Of a stretch of DNA of 64,000 nucleotides, positions 50,442 through 60,521 are shown piece by piece. The number at the start of each line of letters is the position of its first letter. Positions within the stretch are counted from its first letter, which is position 1. The notes under the pieces were generated by a model. It ran no database searches. It worked only from the letters and a program-made list of their open reading frames with translations, and was not told the origin of the DNA. The DNA is from Lachnospiraceae bacterium (GTDB lineage Bacteria; Bacillota; Clostridia; Lachnospirales; Lachnospiraceae): contig SVDZ01000008.1 of NCBI GenBank assembly GCA_015057625.1, positions 1 to 64,000 of the forward strand. The letters run 5' to 3'. The position numbers and the translations under genes were made by a program.

Positions 50442-51848
50442 ATGGGAGGCTTTTTTGGCGTTGCATCCAAAGAGGATTGCGTATTTGATTTGTTTTTCGG
50501 AATTGATTACCACTCACATTTAGGAACCAGACGAGGTGGTATGGCTGTGTATGGTGAAAACGGATTTGACCGTGCTATTCACAATATCGAAAATTCCCCA
50601 TTCAGGACAAAATTTGACAAAGATTTTCAGATAATGAAGGGAAATCTTGGTATCGGTTGTATTTCAGATTATGAATCTCAGCCACTTATTATCCGTTCCA
50701 TTCATGGAACTTATGCTCTTACTACAGTTAGTAAGATTAACAATTTGGACGAATTATGTAAGGATTTATTCAAAAAAGGTCACACTCATTTTCAGGAAAT
50801 GAGCGGTGGCGATATCAACGCAACAGAACTTGTTGCTACTCTTATTGATCAGAAAGACAATTTAATCGAGGGTATCAATTATGCTCTTGAAAAAATTGAC
50901 GGTTCTCTTTCATTATTACTCATGAACAGCAACGGTGTTTATGCTGCAAGAGATAAAATGGGAAGAACTCCGATTTCTATCGGCCAGAAAGATGGAGCTT
51001 TCTGTGCTGCCTTTGAAGATTTTTCATACAAAAATTTAGGTTATAAACCATATAAAGAACTAGGACCTGGAGAGATTTGCGTTATTACACCTAACAATTG
51101 TGTTACACTTCTTGCCCCTGGAACTGAAATGAAGATTTGTACATTCCTTTGGGTTTATTACGGATATCCTGCAGCTTCTTACGAAGGTCTCAGTGTTGAA
51201 CAGATGAGATATAACTGTGGTGCGAAAATGGCCGGCAGAGACAATGTTAAAGCTGATATTGTTGCCGGAGTACCTGATTCCGGTACAGCTCATGCAGTAG
51301 GTTACTCTACAGCATCAGGAATTCCATTTTCAAGACCATTTATTAAATACACACCTACATGGCCTAGATCATTCATGCCTACTGTACAGAGCAAACGTGA
51401 TCTCATCGCTAAGATGAAACTTTTGGCTGTTGAGGATTTAATTAAAGATAAAAGTATGTTACTTATCGACGACTCTATCGTAAGAGGAACACAGCTTAGA
51501 GAGACTACTGAGTTTTTATACCAGAGTGGTGCAAAAGAGGTTCATATCAGACCTGCATGCCCTCCTCTTCTTTACGGCTGTAAGTACTTAAATTTCTCAA
51601 GATCAAAATCTGAGATGGACTTAATTACAAGAAGAGTTATTCAGAGACTTGAAAACGGAAATGTTACAGAAGAAGTTTTAGCTGAATATGCTGATCCTGA
51701 ATCTCCAAAGTACGAACAGATGGTTGAAGAAATCAGAAAAGAACTTAACTTTACTTCTTTAAGATTTAACAGATTAGATGATATGCTTGATTCCGTTGGC
51801 ATTGATAAGTGCAAACTCTGTACTTACTGTTGGGACGGAAAAGAATAA
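50442..51848 (+). CDS. PurF-like amidophosphoribosyltransferase paralogue lacking the catalytic cysteine
   Basis: This 468-residue protein has the Ntn-glutaminase plus phosphoribosyltransferase architecture of PurF. The PRPP loop LLIDDSIVRGTQ (about 341-352) and VAGVPDSGTAHAVGY are intact. The product begins MGGFFGV, where active PurF has MCG(I/V)FG or a propeptide ending in Cys, so the N-terminal nucleophile is Gly. A Cys-rich end, CKLCTYCWDGKE, parallels the PurF C-terminus. It probably cannot hydrolyse glutamine; it may use free ammonia or be regulatory. The purF at 27311 is the conventional enzyme. AGGAG precedes the ATG, and carB follows 46 nt downstream. Confidence 0.8.
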   Translation: MGGFFGVASKEDCVFDLFFGIDYHSHLGTRRGGMAVYGENGFDRAIHNIENSPFRTKFDKDFQIMKGNLGIGCISDYESQPLIIRSIHGTYALTTVSKINNLDELCKDLFKKGHTHFQEMSGGDINATELVATLIDQKDNLIEGINYALEKIDGSLSLLLMNSNGVYAARDKMGRTPISIGQKDGAFCAAFEDFSYKNLGYKPYKELGPGEICVITPNNCVTLLAPGTEMKICTFLWVYYGYPAASYEGLSVEQMRYNCGAKMAGRDNVKADIVAGVPDSGTAHAVGYSTASGIPFSRPFIKYTPTWPRSFMPTVQSKRDLIAKMKLLAVEDLIKDKSMLLIDDSIVRGTQLRETTEFLYQSGAKEVHIRPACPPLLYGCKYLNFSRSKSEMDLITRRVIQRLENGNVTEEVLAEYADPESPKYEQMVEEIRKELNFTSLRFNRLDDMLDSVGIDKCKLCTYCWDGKE

Positions 51849-51894
51849 TCATATGGCACAATTGATAAAAAACTAATTTAGGAGGATAAAAATT

Positions 51895-54800
51895 ATGCCA
51901 AAAAGAACAGATATCAACAAAGTACTTATTATCGGTTCCGGTCCTATTATTATCGGACAGGCCTGTGAGTTTGACTACTCAGGAACACAGGCGTGTAAGG
52001 CTTTAAAGAAGCTTGGATACGAAATTGTACTTGTAAACTCAAACCCTGCAACTATTATGACAGATCCTGAAACTGCCGATGTTACATACATTGAGCCGTT
52101 AAATGTTGATCGTCTTGAGCAGATTATCGCAAAAGAAAGACCTGACGCACTTCTTCCAAACCTTGGTGGACAGTCAGGACTCAACCTTTGTTCTGAGCTT
52201 AATCAGGCAGGTATTCTTGATAAATACAATGTAAAAGTTATCGGTGTTCAGGTTGATGCCATTGAACGTGGTGAAGACCGTATCGAATTTAAGAAAACAA
52301 TGGATTCCCTTGGAATTGAGATGGCAAGAAGTGAAGTTGCATACAGCGTTGAGGAAGCTTTAGAGATAGCTGACAGATTAAACTATCCTGTTGTTCTTCG
52401 TCCTGCTTACACAATGGGCGGCGCCGGCGGCGGTCTTGTTTACAACAAAGAAGAGTTAAAAACTGTTTGTGCAAGAGGTCTTCAGGCCAGTCTTGTAGGA
52501 CAGGTTTTAGTTGAAGAATCAATTCTTGGATGGGAAGAATTAGAGTTAGAAGTTGTTCGTGACTCTGAAGGTAATATGATTACTGTATGTTTCATCGAAA
52601 ACATCGATCCTCTTGGAGTTCACACAGGTGATTCATTCTGTTCAGCTCCTATGCTTACAATCTCTGAAGAATGTCAGAAGAGATTACAGGAACAGGCATA
52701 TAAAATTGTAGATAAGGTTCAGGTTATCGGTGGTACAAACGTTCAGTTTGCTCACGATCCTGTATCTGACAGAATTATCGTTATCGAGATCAACCCAAGA
52801 ACTTCACGTTCTTCAGCACTTGCTTCTAAGGCAACAGGTTTCCCTATCGCTTTAGTATCAGCAATGCTTGCATGTGGTCTTACACTTAAGGATATTCCTT
52901 GTGGAAAGTACGGAACTCTTGATAAGTATGTTCCTGACGGAGACTACGTAGTAATCAAATTTGCTCGTTGGGCATTCGAAAAATTCAAAGGCGTTGAGGA
53001 CAAACTCGGAACACAGATGCGTGCTGTAGGTGAAGTAATGAGTATCGGTAAGAACTACAAAGAAGCATTCCAGAAAGCTATCCGTAGTTTGGAGACAGGA
53101 CGTTACGGTTTAGGACACGCAAAGAACTTTGACTCATTATCAAAAGAAGAATTATTACAGATGCTTATCACACCATCAAGTGAAAGACATTTCATTATGT
53201 ACGAAGCTTTGAGAAAAGGTGCTACAGCTGATGAAATTTTTGAAATTACAAAAGTTAAACACTACTTCATCGAGCAGATGAAAGAGTTAGTTGATGAAGA
53301 AGAAGAAATCCTTAAATCAAAGGGTTCTCTTCCTGCAGACGAGTTACTTATCCAGGCTAAGAAAGATGGTTTCTCTGACAAGTACTTAAGCCAGATTTTA
53401 GAGATTCCTGAGGCAGATATCAGAAACAAACGTATCAGCCTTGGCGTTACAGAAGCTTGGGAAGGTGTTCACGTATCAGGAACACAGGATAGCGCTTACT
53501 ACTACTCTACATACAATGCAGAGGACAAAAACCCTGTATCTGACAACAAAAAGATTATGATTCTTGGCGGTGGTCCAAACAGAATCGGTCAGGGTATCGA
53601 ATTTGACTACTGTTGTGTACACGCAGCACTTGCACTTAAGAAGTTAGGATTTGAAACTATCATCGTTAACTGTAACCCTGAGACAGTTTCAACTGACTAT
53701 GATACATCAGATAAATTATACTTTGAGCCACTTACACTTGAGGACGTATTAAGTATTTACGAGAAAGAAAAACCTCTTGGTGTTATCGCTCAGTTCGGTG
53801 GACAGACTCCACTTAACCTTGCAGCTGACCTTGAAAAGAATGGTGTTAAGATTCTTGGTACATCTCCATCAGTTATCGACCTTGCAGAAGACAGAGATCT
53901 CTTCCGCGAGATGATGGACAAGTTAGAGATTCCAATGCCTGAATCAGGAATGGCTACTACTGTTGATGAAGCTATCGAAATCGCAAATAAGATTGGTTAC
54001 CCTGTTATGGTTCGTCCTTCATACGTTCTTGGCGGACGTGGAATGGAAGTTGTGTTTGATGACGCAAGCATGGCTGACTACATGAAGGCAGCTGTTGGTG
54101 TTACACCTGACAGACCAATTCTTATCGACCGTTTCTTAAATAATGCTTTAGAATGTGAATCAGACGCTATCAGCGACGGAACACACGCTTTCGTTCCTGC
54201 TGTTATGGAACATATCGAACTTGCAGGAGTTCACTCAGGTGACTCAGCTTGTATCATCCCATCTGTTCACATCACAGAAGAAAATGTAAAAACTATCAAA
54301 GAATATACACGTAAGATTGCAGAGGAAATGCACGTTAAAGGTCTTATGAACATGCAGTATGCTATCGAAAACGGAAAGGTATATGTTCTCGAGGCAAACC
54401 CAAGAGCTTCACGTACTGTTCCATTGGTATCAAAGGTATGTAACGTACGTATGGTTCCAATCGCTACAGATATCATCACTAGCGAACTTACAGGAAGACC
54501 ATCACCGGTTCCTGCACTTAAAGAACAGGATATTCCTTACTACGGCGTAAAGGAAGCTGCATTCCCATTCAACATGTTCCAGGAAGTTGACCCTGTACTC
54601 GGACCTGAAATGCGTTCTACAGGTGAAGTACTTGGATTATCATCATCTTACGGTGAAGCTTTCGTAAAAGCTCAGGAAGGTGTTCAGTCTAAGCTTCCAA
54701 TGGAAGGAACTGTACTTCTTTCTGTTAACAAAAAAGATAAAGCTGAAATCGTAGAAGTTGCAAAGAGCTTCGCTAAAGACGGCTTCAAGATTCTTGCTAC

Positions 54801-55116
54801 AGGCGGAACATACGACCTTATCACAGGTGCCGGTGTTGAAGCTGAAAAGATTAAGAAGTTATATGAAGGACGTCCAAACATCTTAGATGCTATCACAAAC
54901 GGAGAGATTGACTTGATCGTAAATACTCCTGTTGGAAAAGACAGCGTACATGATGACAGTTACTTAAGAAAAGCTGCTATCAAGTCTAAGATTCCTTATA
55001 TGACTACAATCGCTGCTGCAAAAGCTACTGCTGAAGGTATCTCATACCTTAAGAACAATGCTTCTGCTGAAATCAAGTCATTACAGACACTTCACAGCGA
55101 GATTAAAGAAAAATAA
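51895..55116 (+). CDS. carB: Carbamoyl-phosphate synthase large subunit
   Basis: This 1073-residue subunit makes carbamoyl phosphate for pyrimidine and arginine synthesis from bicarbonate, ATP and ammonia. The two homologous ATP-grasp halves open with VLIIGSGPIIIGQACEFDYS (about 10-29) and MILGGGPNRIGQGIEFDYC (about 556-574). A C-terminal MGS-like regulatory domain (about 935-1070) has ILATGGTYDLI and a site for nucleotide effectors. TAGGAGGA lies upstream of the ATG. The glutaminase partner carA is not in the window. A terminator follows directly. Confidence 0.97.
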   Translation: MPKRTDINKVLIIGSGPIIIGQACEFDYSGTQACKALKKLGYEIVLVNSNPATIMTDPETADVTYIEPLNVDRLEQIIAKERPDALLPNLGGQSGLNLCSELNQAGILDKYNVKVIGVQVDAIERGEDRIEFKKTMDSLGIEMARSEVAYSVEEALEIADRLNYPVVLRPAYTMGGAGGGLVYNKEELKTVCARGLQASLVGQVLVEESILGWEELELEVVRDSEGNMITVCFIENIDPLGVHTGDSFCSAPMLTISEECQKRLQEQAYKIVDKVQVIGGTNVQFAHDPVSDRIIVIEINPRTSRSSALASKATGFPIALVSAMLACGLTLKDIPCGKYGTLDKYVPDGDYVVIKFARWAFEKFKGVEDKLGTQMRAVGEVMSIGKNYKEAFQKAIRSLETGRYGLGHAKNFDSLSKEELLQMLITPSSERHFIMYEALRKGATADEIFEITKVKHYFIEQMKELVDEEEEILKSKGSLPADELLIQAKKDGFSDKYLSQILEIPEADIRNKRISLGVTEAWEGVHVSGTQDSAYYYSTYNAEDKNPVSDNKKIMILGGGPNRIGQGIEFDYCCVHAALALKKLGFETIIVNCNPETVSTDYDTSDKLYFEPLTLEDVLSIYEKEKPLGVIAQFGGQTPLNLAADLEKNGVKILGTSPSVIDLAEDRDLFREMMDKLEIPMPESGMATTVDEAIEIANKIGYPVMVRPSYVLGGRGMEVVFDDASMADYMKAAVGVTPDRPILIDRFLNNALECESDAISDGTHAFVPAVMEHIELAGVHSGDSACIIPSVHITEENVKTIKEYTRKIAEEMHVKGLMNMQYAIENGKVYVLEANPRASRTVPLVSKVCNVRMVPIATDIITSELTGRPSPVPALKEQDIPYYGVKEAAFPFNMFQEVDPVLGPEMRSTGEVLGLSSSYGEAFVKAQEGVQSKLPMEGTVLLSVNKKDKAEIVEVAKSFAKDGFKILATGGTYDLITGAGVEAEKIKKLYEGRPNILDAITNGEIDLIVNTPVGKDSVHDDSYLRKAAIKSKIPYMTTIAAAKATAEGISYLKNNASAEIKSLQTLHSEIKEK

Positions 55117-55126
55117 ATCTTTTAAT

Positions 55127-55162
55127 AAAAAATACACCGGCGTCAAAGCCGGTGTATTTTTT
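55127..55162. terminator. Terminator of carB
   Basis: AAATACACCGGC and its complement form a strong stem with a 6-nt loop, flanked by A and T runs. It could also serve the converging anti-sigma gene. Confidence 0.88.
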
Positions 55163-55209
55163 TATGAAATATCGCATAGTTTTCACAAATAATACTAGAT
55201 GAGTATCCT

Positions 55210-56583
55210 TTACTCTTTTTCCATGTAATAATTCCCATCATTATCTGATTTAATTATTACTGTTAATACTTTATCTTTTACAGAATCAAGTTCAATTGCT
55301 CCTGCGTCATGTTCCTTGTTATTCTTATCCGTAACAGCTACAGATATTTTAGCCCCTTGTAAATCATCCCATTCCAATACATCAAATTCTGATTTGCTCA
55401 CTTCAAAAGTAGTAATTTCATTTTTACTAATTGCACTTCCATCAGCGTTGACCATACCACCTGAAGAAGTTATGTCATCGCCATTATATTTACTGATTCC
55501 AAATCCATAAATCGGTTTATCCGAAAGATTAAGTATATTAATCCTGATTACATCATCATCTGTTTCATTTTCTTCCCCAGTGGCCAGTTTCATTTTTTCA
55601 AGTCCGGTTTTTTCTATCAGTTCCTGCAAAACCTCTATTTTCTCTCCGGCCTCTTTTATATCTTTGTCAAAATACTGACTTGCCTCTTCTTTTGTGACGG
55701 TAACATTCTTCATATTACTTTCATCCAATTCGTATTCAAAAGTCATAATATCCATATTCTTGATTTCGGCAAGCATAATATATGCGTATTTTTTGAGATA
55801 ATCATCCATATTTTTCTTATGCATACCCAAATTAACTGTGAGGAATTTTACTTTCAATTCATATGGCTGTTCCTTCGTTTTCAGTTCCACTTCATAGTCT
55901 CCGTATTTTCTTTGTAACTGAAATACTCTCAATATTTCACCGTCTGCAGAATGATCGCCAATATATTCATTTCTAACTTTAAACAGTTCATCTGTAATTG
56001 TACTTATCTCTGCACCATTTGCCCAGACAATTCTATCATTAATTATAACTTTTTTAATATCTTCATCTGCCTCAAAGGACTCCTGAAAAAAGTCCGAATA
56101 TATAAAACTCTTGCGCACTGATTTGACATTTATCTTAACAGTATCTCCATCTTGTTCAAACTCAACATTCTTTACTCCAATTTTAGAATCATATGTAGTT
56201 CCCTCAAATACTATTGCATTCTTTACTACCGAAAGATTATAGTTAATGAATTCTGCTCCGACGGTCTTTCCAACAAAAAATACCCTTGCACAAAAGACAG
56301 AAATCAAAACAGCTGCCAATGCAAAAATACTGATTATAATTTTTTTATTATACCCTCTTCTTGTTTTCTTAAGGAAATCAATCTCTTTCTTTTCTTCATT
56401 ATTATCTGCAGAATATGCATTATCATTCTCCACAGGCTCCCGCATTACAGCGAGAACTTTTCTGCACTCATCACACTCTTCTACATGTTCTTCTACATAT
56501 TCATTTACTTTTTCACTTGTAAGCCCTTCAATATATGAAGGAAATAACTCTCTGATTATTTCACATGGAATATTATTCTTCAT
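55210..56583 (-). CDS. Membrane-spanning anti-sigma factor
   Basis: This 457-residue protein has an N-terminal zinc-binding anti-sigma domain (EEHVEECDEC gives the HX3CX2C motif, about 29-38), one membrane helix (about 80-105) and a large extracytoplasmic domain rich in Asp, Glu and Lys. It should hold the ECF sigma factor inactive at the membrane until a signal reaches its outer domain. The ATG at 56583 lies inside the end of the sigma gene (11-nt overlap), showing translational coupling. The signal and the regulon are unknown. Confidence 0.85.
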   Translation of the reverse strand: MKNNIPCEIIRELFPSYIEGLTSEKVNEYVEEHVEECDECRKVLAVMREPVENDNAYSADNNEEKKEIDFLKKTRRGYNKKIIISIFALAAVLISVFCARVFFVGKTVGAEFINYNLSVVKNAIVFEGTTYDSKIGVKNVEFEQDGDTVKINVKSVRKSFIYSDFFQESFEADEDIKKVIINDRIVWANGAEISTITDELFKVRNEYIGDHSADGEILRVFQLQRKYGDYEVELKTKEQPYELKVKFLTVNLGMHKKNMDDYLKKYAYIMLAEIKNMDIMTFEYELDESNMKNVTVTKEEASQYFDKDIKEAGEKIEVLQELIEKTGLEKMKLATGEENETDDDVIRINILNLSDKPIYGFGISKYNGDDITSSGGMVNADGSAISKNEITTFEVSKSEFDVLEWDDLQGAKISVAVTDKNNKEHDAGAIELDSVKDKVLTVIIKSDNDGNYYMEKE

Positions 56584-57073
56584 AACCACTCAATTCCTTT
56601 CTCAACTTTTCTTTACCTCTGTAATATGTAACCCTTGCCCAATTTTCTGTCTTTCCCATTACTTCTCCAATTTCCGCGAAAGACATATTTCCAAAAATTC
56701 TCAGATATAATATTTCTCTGGTAGGTTCGGGACACAAATGCAGCATTTTCATTAATTCAAGTCTGTTTTGTTTTGCTAACAGTTCACTCTCCGGGGAGGA
56801 AATATTGTCTGTGACTACTTTACTGTTTTCCACAGAATCAAATTCTTCCATCTGGGGATTTTTCCGCAAATAAGTCAGATACTGATTCTTTGCTATGGCA
56901 CAGAGCCATGTAGTAATATGACAGGAGCCATCAAATCTATCAATACTTTTTACAGCCTGATAAAATGTTTCCTGAGTCAGTTCCTCTGCAATATCTTCAT
57001 TTCGTGTCTTTGACATCAAATATTTGTAAACTGATTTAGCATATTTTTGATAAATCTCATCCAGCGACTGCAT
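56573..57073 (-). CDS. ECF-type RNA polymerase sigma factor
   Basis: This 166-residue sigma factor has region 2 (about 5-75, EELTQETFYQAVKSIDRFDG and WLCAIAKNQYLTYLRK) and region 4 (about 110-160, REILYLRIFGNMSFAEIGEVMGKTENWARVTYYRGKEKLRK). The lengths and the absence of region 1 and 3 are normal for ECF factors. AAAGGAG precedes the ATG. The upstream DNA has ACGTTA repeats near 57122 and 57146, but no convincing ECF promoter with usual spacing was found. Confidence 0.92.
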   Translation of the reverse strand: MQSLDEIYQKYAKSVYKYLMSKTRNEDIAEELTQETFYQAVKSIDRFDGSCHITTWLCAIAKNQYLTYLRKNPQMEEFDSVENSKVVTDNISSPESELLAKQNRLELMKMLHLCPEPTREILYLRIFGNMSFAEIGEVMGKTENWARVTYYRGKEKLRKELSGYEE

Positions 57074-57227
57074 CTCTTACTCCTTTCCTCAACAATCAAT
57101 TACTTGTTTGCCTCTTCTATTACGTTAATGTAAAAAAAGGTCATAACGTTACAAAAAATAAAAAAAAATTTTTCGTCAAATGCACGAAAGCTTGCTTTCT
57201 GCATTTTCCTCGTCATGTAAACGAAAA

Positions 57228-57260
57228 CATGAGGGAGAAGGTTTAACTTACTCCCTCATG
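57228..57260 (-). terminator. Terminator of the DUF6273 protein gene
   Basis: CATGAGGGAG and its complement form a perfect 10-bp stem with a 13-nt loop, followed on the minus strand by TTTTCG. Confidence 0.7.
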
Positions 57261-57305
57261 CTTTCATATTTTAGTTTCAAAATTGGATATTGTAAATGTT
57301 ATATG

Positions 57306-59798
57306 TTAAAAACCGAAATCTTCTTTATATGCTTTTTCCTCATAATTACTGTCCACAACCTTTAATATATTGTTGTAGAGATAATTATGATCTTTAGGGC
57401 TGCTCATCAGGCTTTTTTGATAGAGATAATCTGCCACCCCAAATACGTTGAAGTCATTTACATCACTGTATACCACAGTTCCGTCATATAATACAGCGTA
57501 GGCTCTTACCACCATCTGTTCCTCATAAAACTTTTTATTCTTTATAAATTTCATGGTCATGGCATTTACCTGCTTGTTTGAATCAGGGAAAAATCCAACT
57601 ATTCCTTTTCCTGTTGCTGCAAAATGGTATACATATTCATTGCAACTGTCTAATGTCATGTCATCATCATTAACATAGTTATCAATGCCGTAAATCATTC
57701 CTCTTTCTGCAACTTCTACGCTTCCGTAGGTTGTATAAATAACTCTGAATCCTTCATATGCAGTACTTATCTGAATTCCTTCAATGGAAAGCATGATCGA
57801 ATTGTCTGCTTTACCATATGGTATTTCATTATCGTCACCGGTGTTGCAAACAGTTCCCGCATATCTGTATGCATCCTTTTCTGAAAGATTTATAGTCATC
57901 ACGGGTTTTACATAGTAATATACTCCCTTTTCATTGTCTGCACCGGCAGTGGTTATGCTAAATGCCGGATAATGATTGGTAAATGTATTTCCAGGCGTTC
58001 TTGTCAGACTCAAATTTGTGGAATTAATCTTTGAATAATCTGTTTCTTCCAATTTGTTAGATCTGCCGACAAAAGAAGGTATAAGCTCATGATTATCGAA
58101 TCCTGCATACAATCCCATAGGTGAATTTATCTCATCATTTGACAGTAGATACAGTTTGTCAAACGTATTACTGCCGCTGTTATTTTCATCCACAACATGA
58201 CTCGTTAAAATTGCGCTCTCTTCAACGTCATTAAATGCCAAATCATAAAACTTATTATTTAAATGGTATCTGGCACTATTGTCTTTCCATGGCTTAACAA
58301 TATCCTCTGCCGAAAGATATCCGATAGTATCTATGTTTTTATCTGCAACAACTAAAGCATTATTTCCGTTACTGCTGATAATTCTCCATTTTACAGGTTC
58401 GTATACAAAATATCTGTAATTCGCACCCTCTTCGCTTTCAATCAAAACTCTTCTGTATTTAGCACTTCCAATATTTATATCATTGTCACCATTCCATTTG
58501 TCAGAATCCTTTAATCCATCTAACATTGCCTTTGTGGCATCATCAACTTCAGACTGTGGATATTTTCCCATCCAGATACAGTTCCAAGTAAGAGCAATTG
58601 TAGATTTCCAAAACATAGGACTACTTATCTCATTATTGTTGTATTGTTCAAAAGCAGGTCCGGTATATTTGTTTTCATTACTGTCAAACTCTACCTTTTC
58701 AATTTCTTCAACACTGTCAATATCTACAGTTTCCACATCAGTTTTACTAATCTTCATGGCCGGGCATATTCCTCTGAAATAGCGACCTTTATATGACGCC
58801 CAGCTATCTTCTCCCCACACTAATGGATACCCGTTGTCATCAATGGTTCTTGTAATAAAGAAGTTTGCATTAAAGACTGTTCCTCTAGCTTTAGAATAAG
58901 TACTGCTAATGCGCGGATAATTACTTCTCCCAAGTTCTTTTGTTAATTCAGTGAGGGATAATAAGTATATTTTATCAGCCGTCTCATTGGTGTCTTTTAC
59001 ATTAGAAAAATACGCTGCTGTTCCCAACTGGGTATCATCATCATTTCTGAGGGTAGAAGTAAGAATTGCATTCTGCTCGAGAGAACTGAAAGCTATATCC
59101 ATAAAATTGTAACCGGAAAAGCCCACAGAAATCCCTTTAGCATCACTGCCGTATCCATTTAACCAGTTTCTTATGTAACTTGCTTCCCAACCGTCCTTAT
59201 TATTGATAAAATTCTCATTATAAAAGCTATCATTTTCAATTATCTTATCAGAAACAACATAAATAGCCTCATCGTCTGATGCATATATTTTCCACTGGAT
59301 AGGTTCATATTTGAAATAATGATATTCCTCCTCATCCCATGAATAGACTTCTGTTTCTTTATCCCTGGCAGCTATTCCATAGCAACATTTCTCTTTGCTT
59401 TCTCTGCGATATTTCTGCCCATCAACAACAGTATCACCATGTATATCCCAATCCGTTGTTTCTTTTAATTCATTGTAAAGTGTAGAAGAAACTATCAAAT
59501 CTCCCTCGGAAAGTTTATCCGAATCAATCGCTGTATAACCCGATTCATCAGGTACCACTTCTGCCTGTGGATAATTTCCAAACCACACTTTATTATTCTG
59601 CCTGTACAGTATAGGTTTTTCCTCTGCAGGAACCTCAATTTCAGTTTCATCTCCCTGTCCGTCACCGGACTCTTCATAAGATTTTTCTGCTGCAAATAAA
59701 GCGTTTCCCGTCTGAGGAACCATTCCTACTACCATCACTCCCGCAAGCAATGCGGAAACCATTTTTTTACTAATAAGCATGTTTGTTCGTTTTTCCAT
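57306..59798 (-). CDS. Secreted protein with two DUF6273 domains and the shared C-terminal module
   Basis: This 830-residue exported protein has a signal peptide (about 1-37) and two DUF6273-like domains (about 65-355 and 405-645). Each begins with a (F/M)G(N/K)YPQ(A/S)EV motif, has a (YEP)(I/V)(Q/K)W(K/R)I strand and an internal loop resembling FYDLAFNDVEESAIL. The last ~161 residues are the module shared with three glycoside hydrolases here. DUF6273 domains are common on clostridial surface proteins and their role is unknown. GGAGGGGG precedes the ATG. It lies 48 nt after an HD protein, with a hairpin between. Confidence 0.8.
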   Translation of the reverse strand: MEKRTNMLISKKMVSALLAGVMVVGMVPQTGNALFAAEKSYEESGDGQGDETEIEVPAEEKPILYRQNNKVWFGNYPQAEVVPDESGYTAIDSDKLSEGDLIVSSTLYNELKETTDWDIHGDTVVDGQKYRRESKEKCCYGIAARDKETEVYSWDEEEYHYFKYEPIQWKIYASDDEAIYVVSDKIIENDSFYNENFINNKDGWEASYIRNWLNGYGSDAKGISVGFSGYNFMDIAFSSLEQNAILTSTLRNDDDTQLGTAAYFSNVKDTNETADKIYLLSLTELTKELGRSNYPRISSTYSKARGTVFNANFFITRTIDDNGYPLVWGEDSWASYKGRYFRGICPAMKISKTDVETVDIDSVEEIEKVEFDSNENKYTGPAFEQYNNNEISSPMFWKSTIALTWNCIWMGKYPQSEVDDATKAMLDGLKDSDKWNGDNDINIGSAKYRRVLIESEEGANYRYFVYEPVKWRIISSNGNNALVVADKNIDTIGYLSAEDIVKPWKDNSARYHLNNKFYDLAFNDVEESAILTSHVVDENNSGSNTFDKLYLLSNDEINSPMGLYAGFDNHELIPSFVGRSNKLEETDYSKINSTNLSLTRTPGNTFTNHYPAFSITTAGADNEKGVYYYVKPVMTINLSEKDAYRYAGTVCNTGDDNEIPYGKADNSIMLSIEGIQISTAYEGFRVIYTTYGSVEVAERGMIYGIDNYVNDDDMTLDSCNEYVYHFAATGKGIVGFFPDSNKQVNAMTMKFIKNKKFYEEQMVVRAYAVLYDGTVVYSDVNDFNVFGVADYLYQKSLMSSPKDHNYLYNNILKVVDSNYEEKAYKEDFGF
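57309..57791 (-). other. Shared C-terminal module, copy D (DUF6273 protein)
   Basis: These are the last ~161 residues. Motifs in order are IEGIQISTAYEGFRVIYT, GMIYGIDNYV, MTMKFIK, VVRAYAVLYDGTVVYSDV and HNYLYNNILKVVDSNY. This copy is on a non-glycosidase protein. Confidence 0.85.
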
Positions 59799-59818
59799 CT
59801 TAACCCCCTCCTTATTCT

Positions 59819-59845
59819 TTAAAGAACGTCAAAGACGTTCTTTAA
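59819..59845 (-). promoter_or_regulatory. Intercistronic hairpin between the HD and DUF6273 genes
   Basis: TTAAAGAACGTC and its complement flank a 3-nt loop, a perfect 12-bp stem. No T tract follows on the minus strand, so read-through into the DUF6273 gene is plausible. Confidence 0.55.
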
Positions 59846-59846
59846 T

Positions 59847-60356
59847 TTACCTGTTTGCTTTAATATAATTTTTTAATGCCTCTTTGTGCTCTTTCACCCA
59901 CGTCATCTGTTTTGAATAATCTTTTGTCGCACTTATTTTGTCGGCGAGACAAACCAAAACACTTTCCTTATACACAGGAAGTGAAAGATTCAAAGGAAAC
60001 ATATGTTTAATAATAATATCTTTTTCAATATCATTCAAGTCAAAATCCTTTGAAGCATTGATAAATGCTTTTTTTGCATGACTAAATCCGTGAAGTCTGT
60101 GAGACTCATCCGGTTCATGCCAGTCATAAAGATAATAATCGTGAAGCAATGCTCCTCTCACCAAAGATTTTTCGTCTACTTTAATTCTGAATCTGCGAGC
60201 AAGTTTCAAACTGATAAGAGCCACATCCACTGAATGATTGTAGACACTCACCTCTCCGTGATGCTTGTTTGTCTTGCTGTATTGCATACCTTCAGAACCT
60301 AGAATATCATCTGCATAATACTGCAGCTTGTATACCTCGTCACCGTACTTTCTCAT
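59847..60356 (-). CDS. HD domain protein
   Basis: This 169-residue HD-superfamily phosphohydrolase candidate has a metal site of an early His in VYNHSVDVA, the HD pair in ALLHDYYLYDWH (about 70-81), and a conserved His/Asp later in IIKHMFPLN and CLADKISA. Substrates of such small HD proteins range from nucleotides to phosphomonoesters and cannot be read from sequence. AAAGGAGA precedes the ATG. It may be co-transcribed with the secreted DUF6273 protein downstream. Confidence 0.85.
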   Translation of the reverse strand: MRKYGDEVYKLQYYADDILGSEGMQYSKTNKHHGEVSVYNHSVDVALISLKLARRFRIKVDEKSLVRGALLHDYYLYDWHEPDESHRLHGFSHAKKAFINASKDFDLNDIEKDIIIKHMFPLNLSLPVYKESVLVCLADKISATKDYSKQMTWVKEHKEALKNYIKANR

Positions 60357-60521
60357 TAAATCTCCTTTTCACTTGAATTCAAGACTCTCCATAGTTATCT
60401 TACATCTGATATACATTCTCTTGCCGTTCATTCATCGCATAAGAAAATACTAACATCGATTTTTCCGTGACACAATTGTCATATCTATTTTTTCACATTT
60501 TTTTAACTATTACATTACCTA

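Noticed and set aside
57074..57180. ECF autoregulatory promoter upstream of the sigma gene
   Set aside because: TGTAAC and CGTAAT are present but 22 bp apart, longer than the ~16-17 bp usual for ECF promoters.
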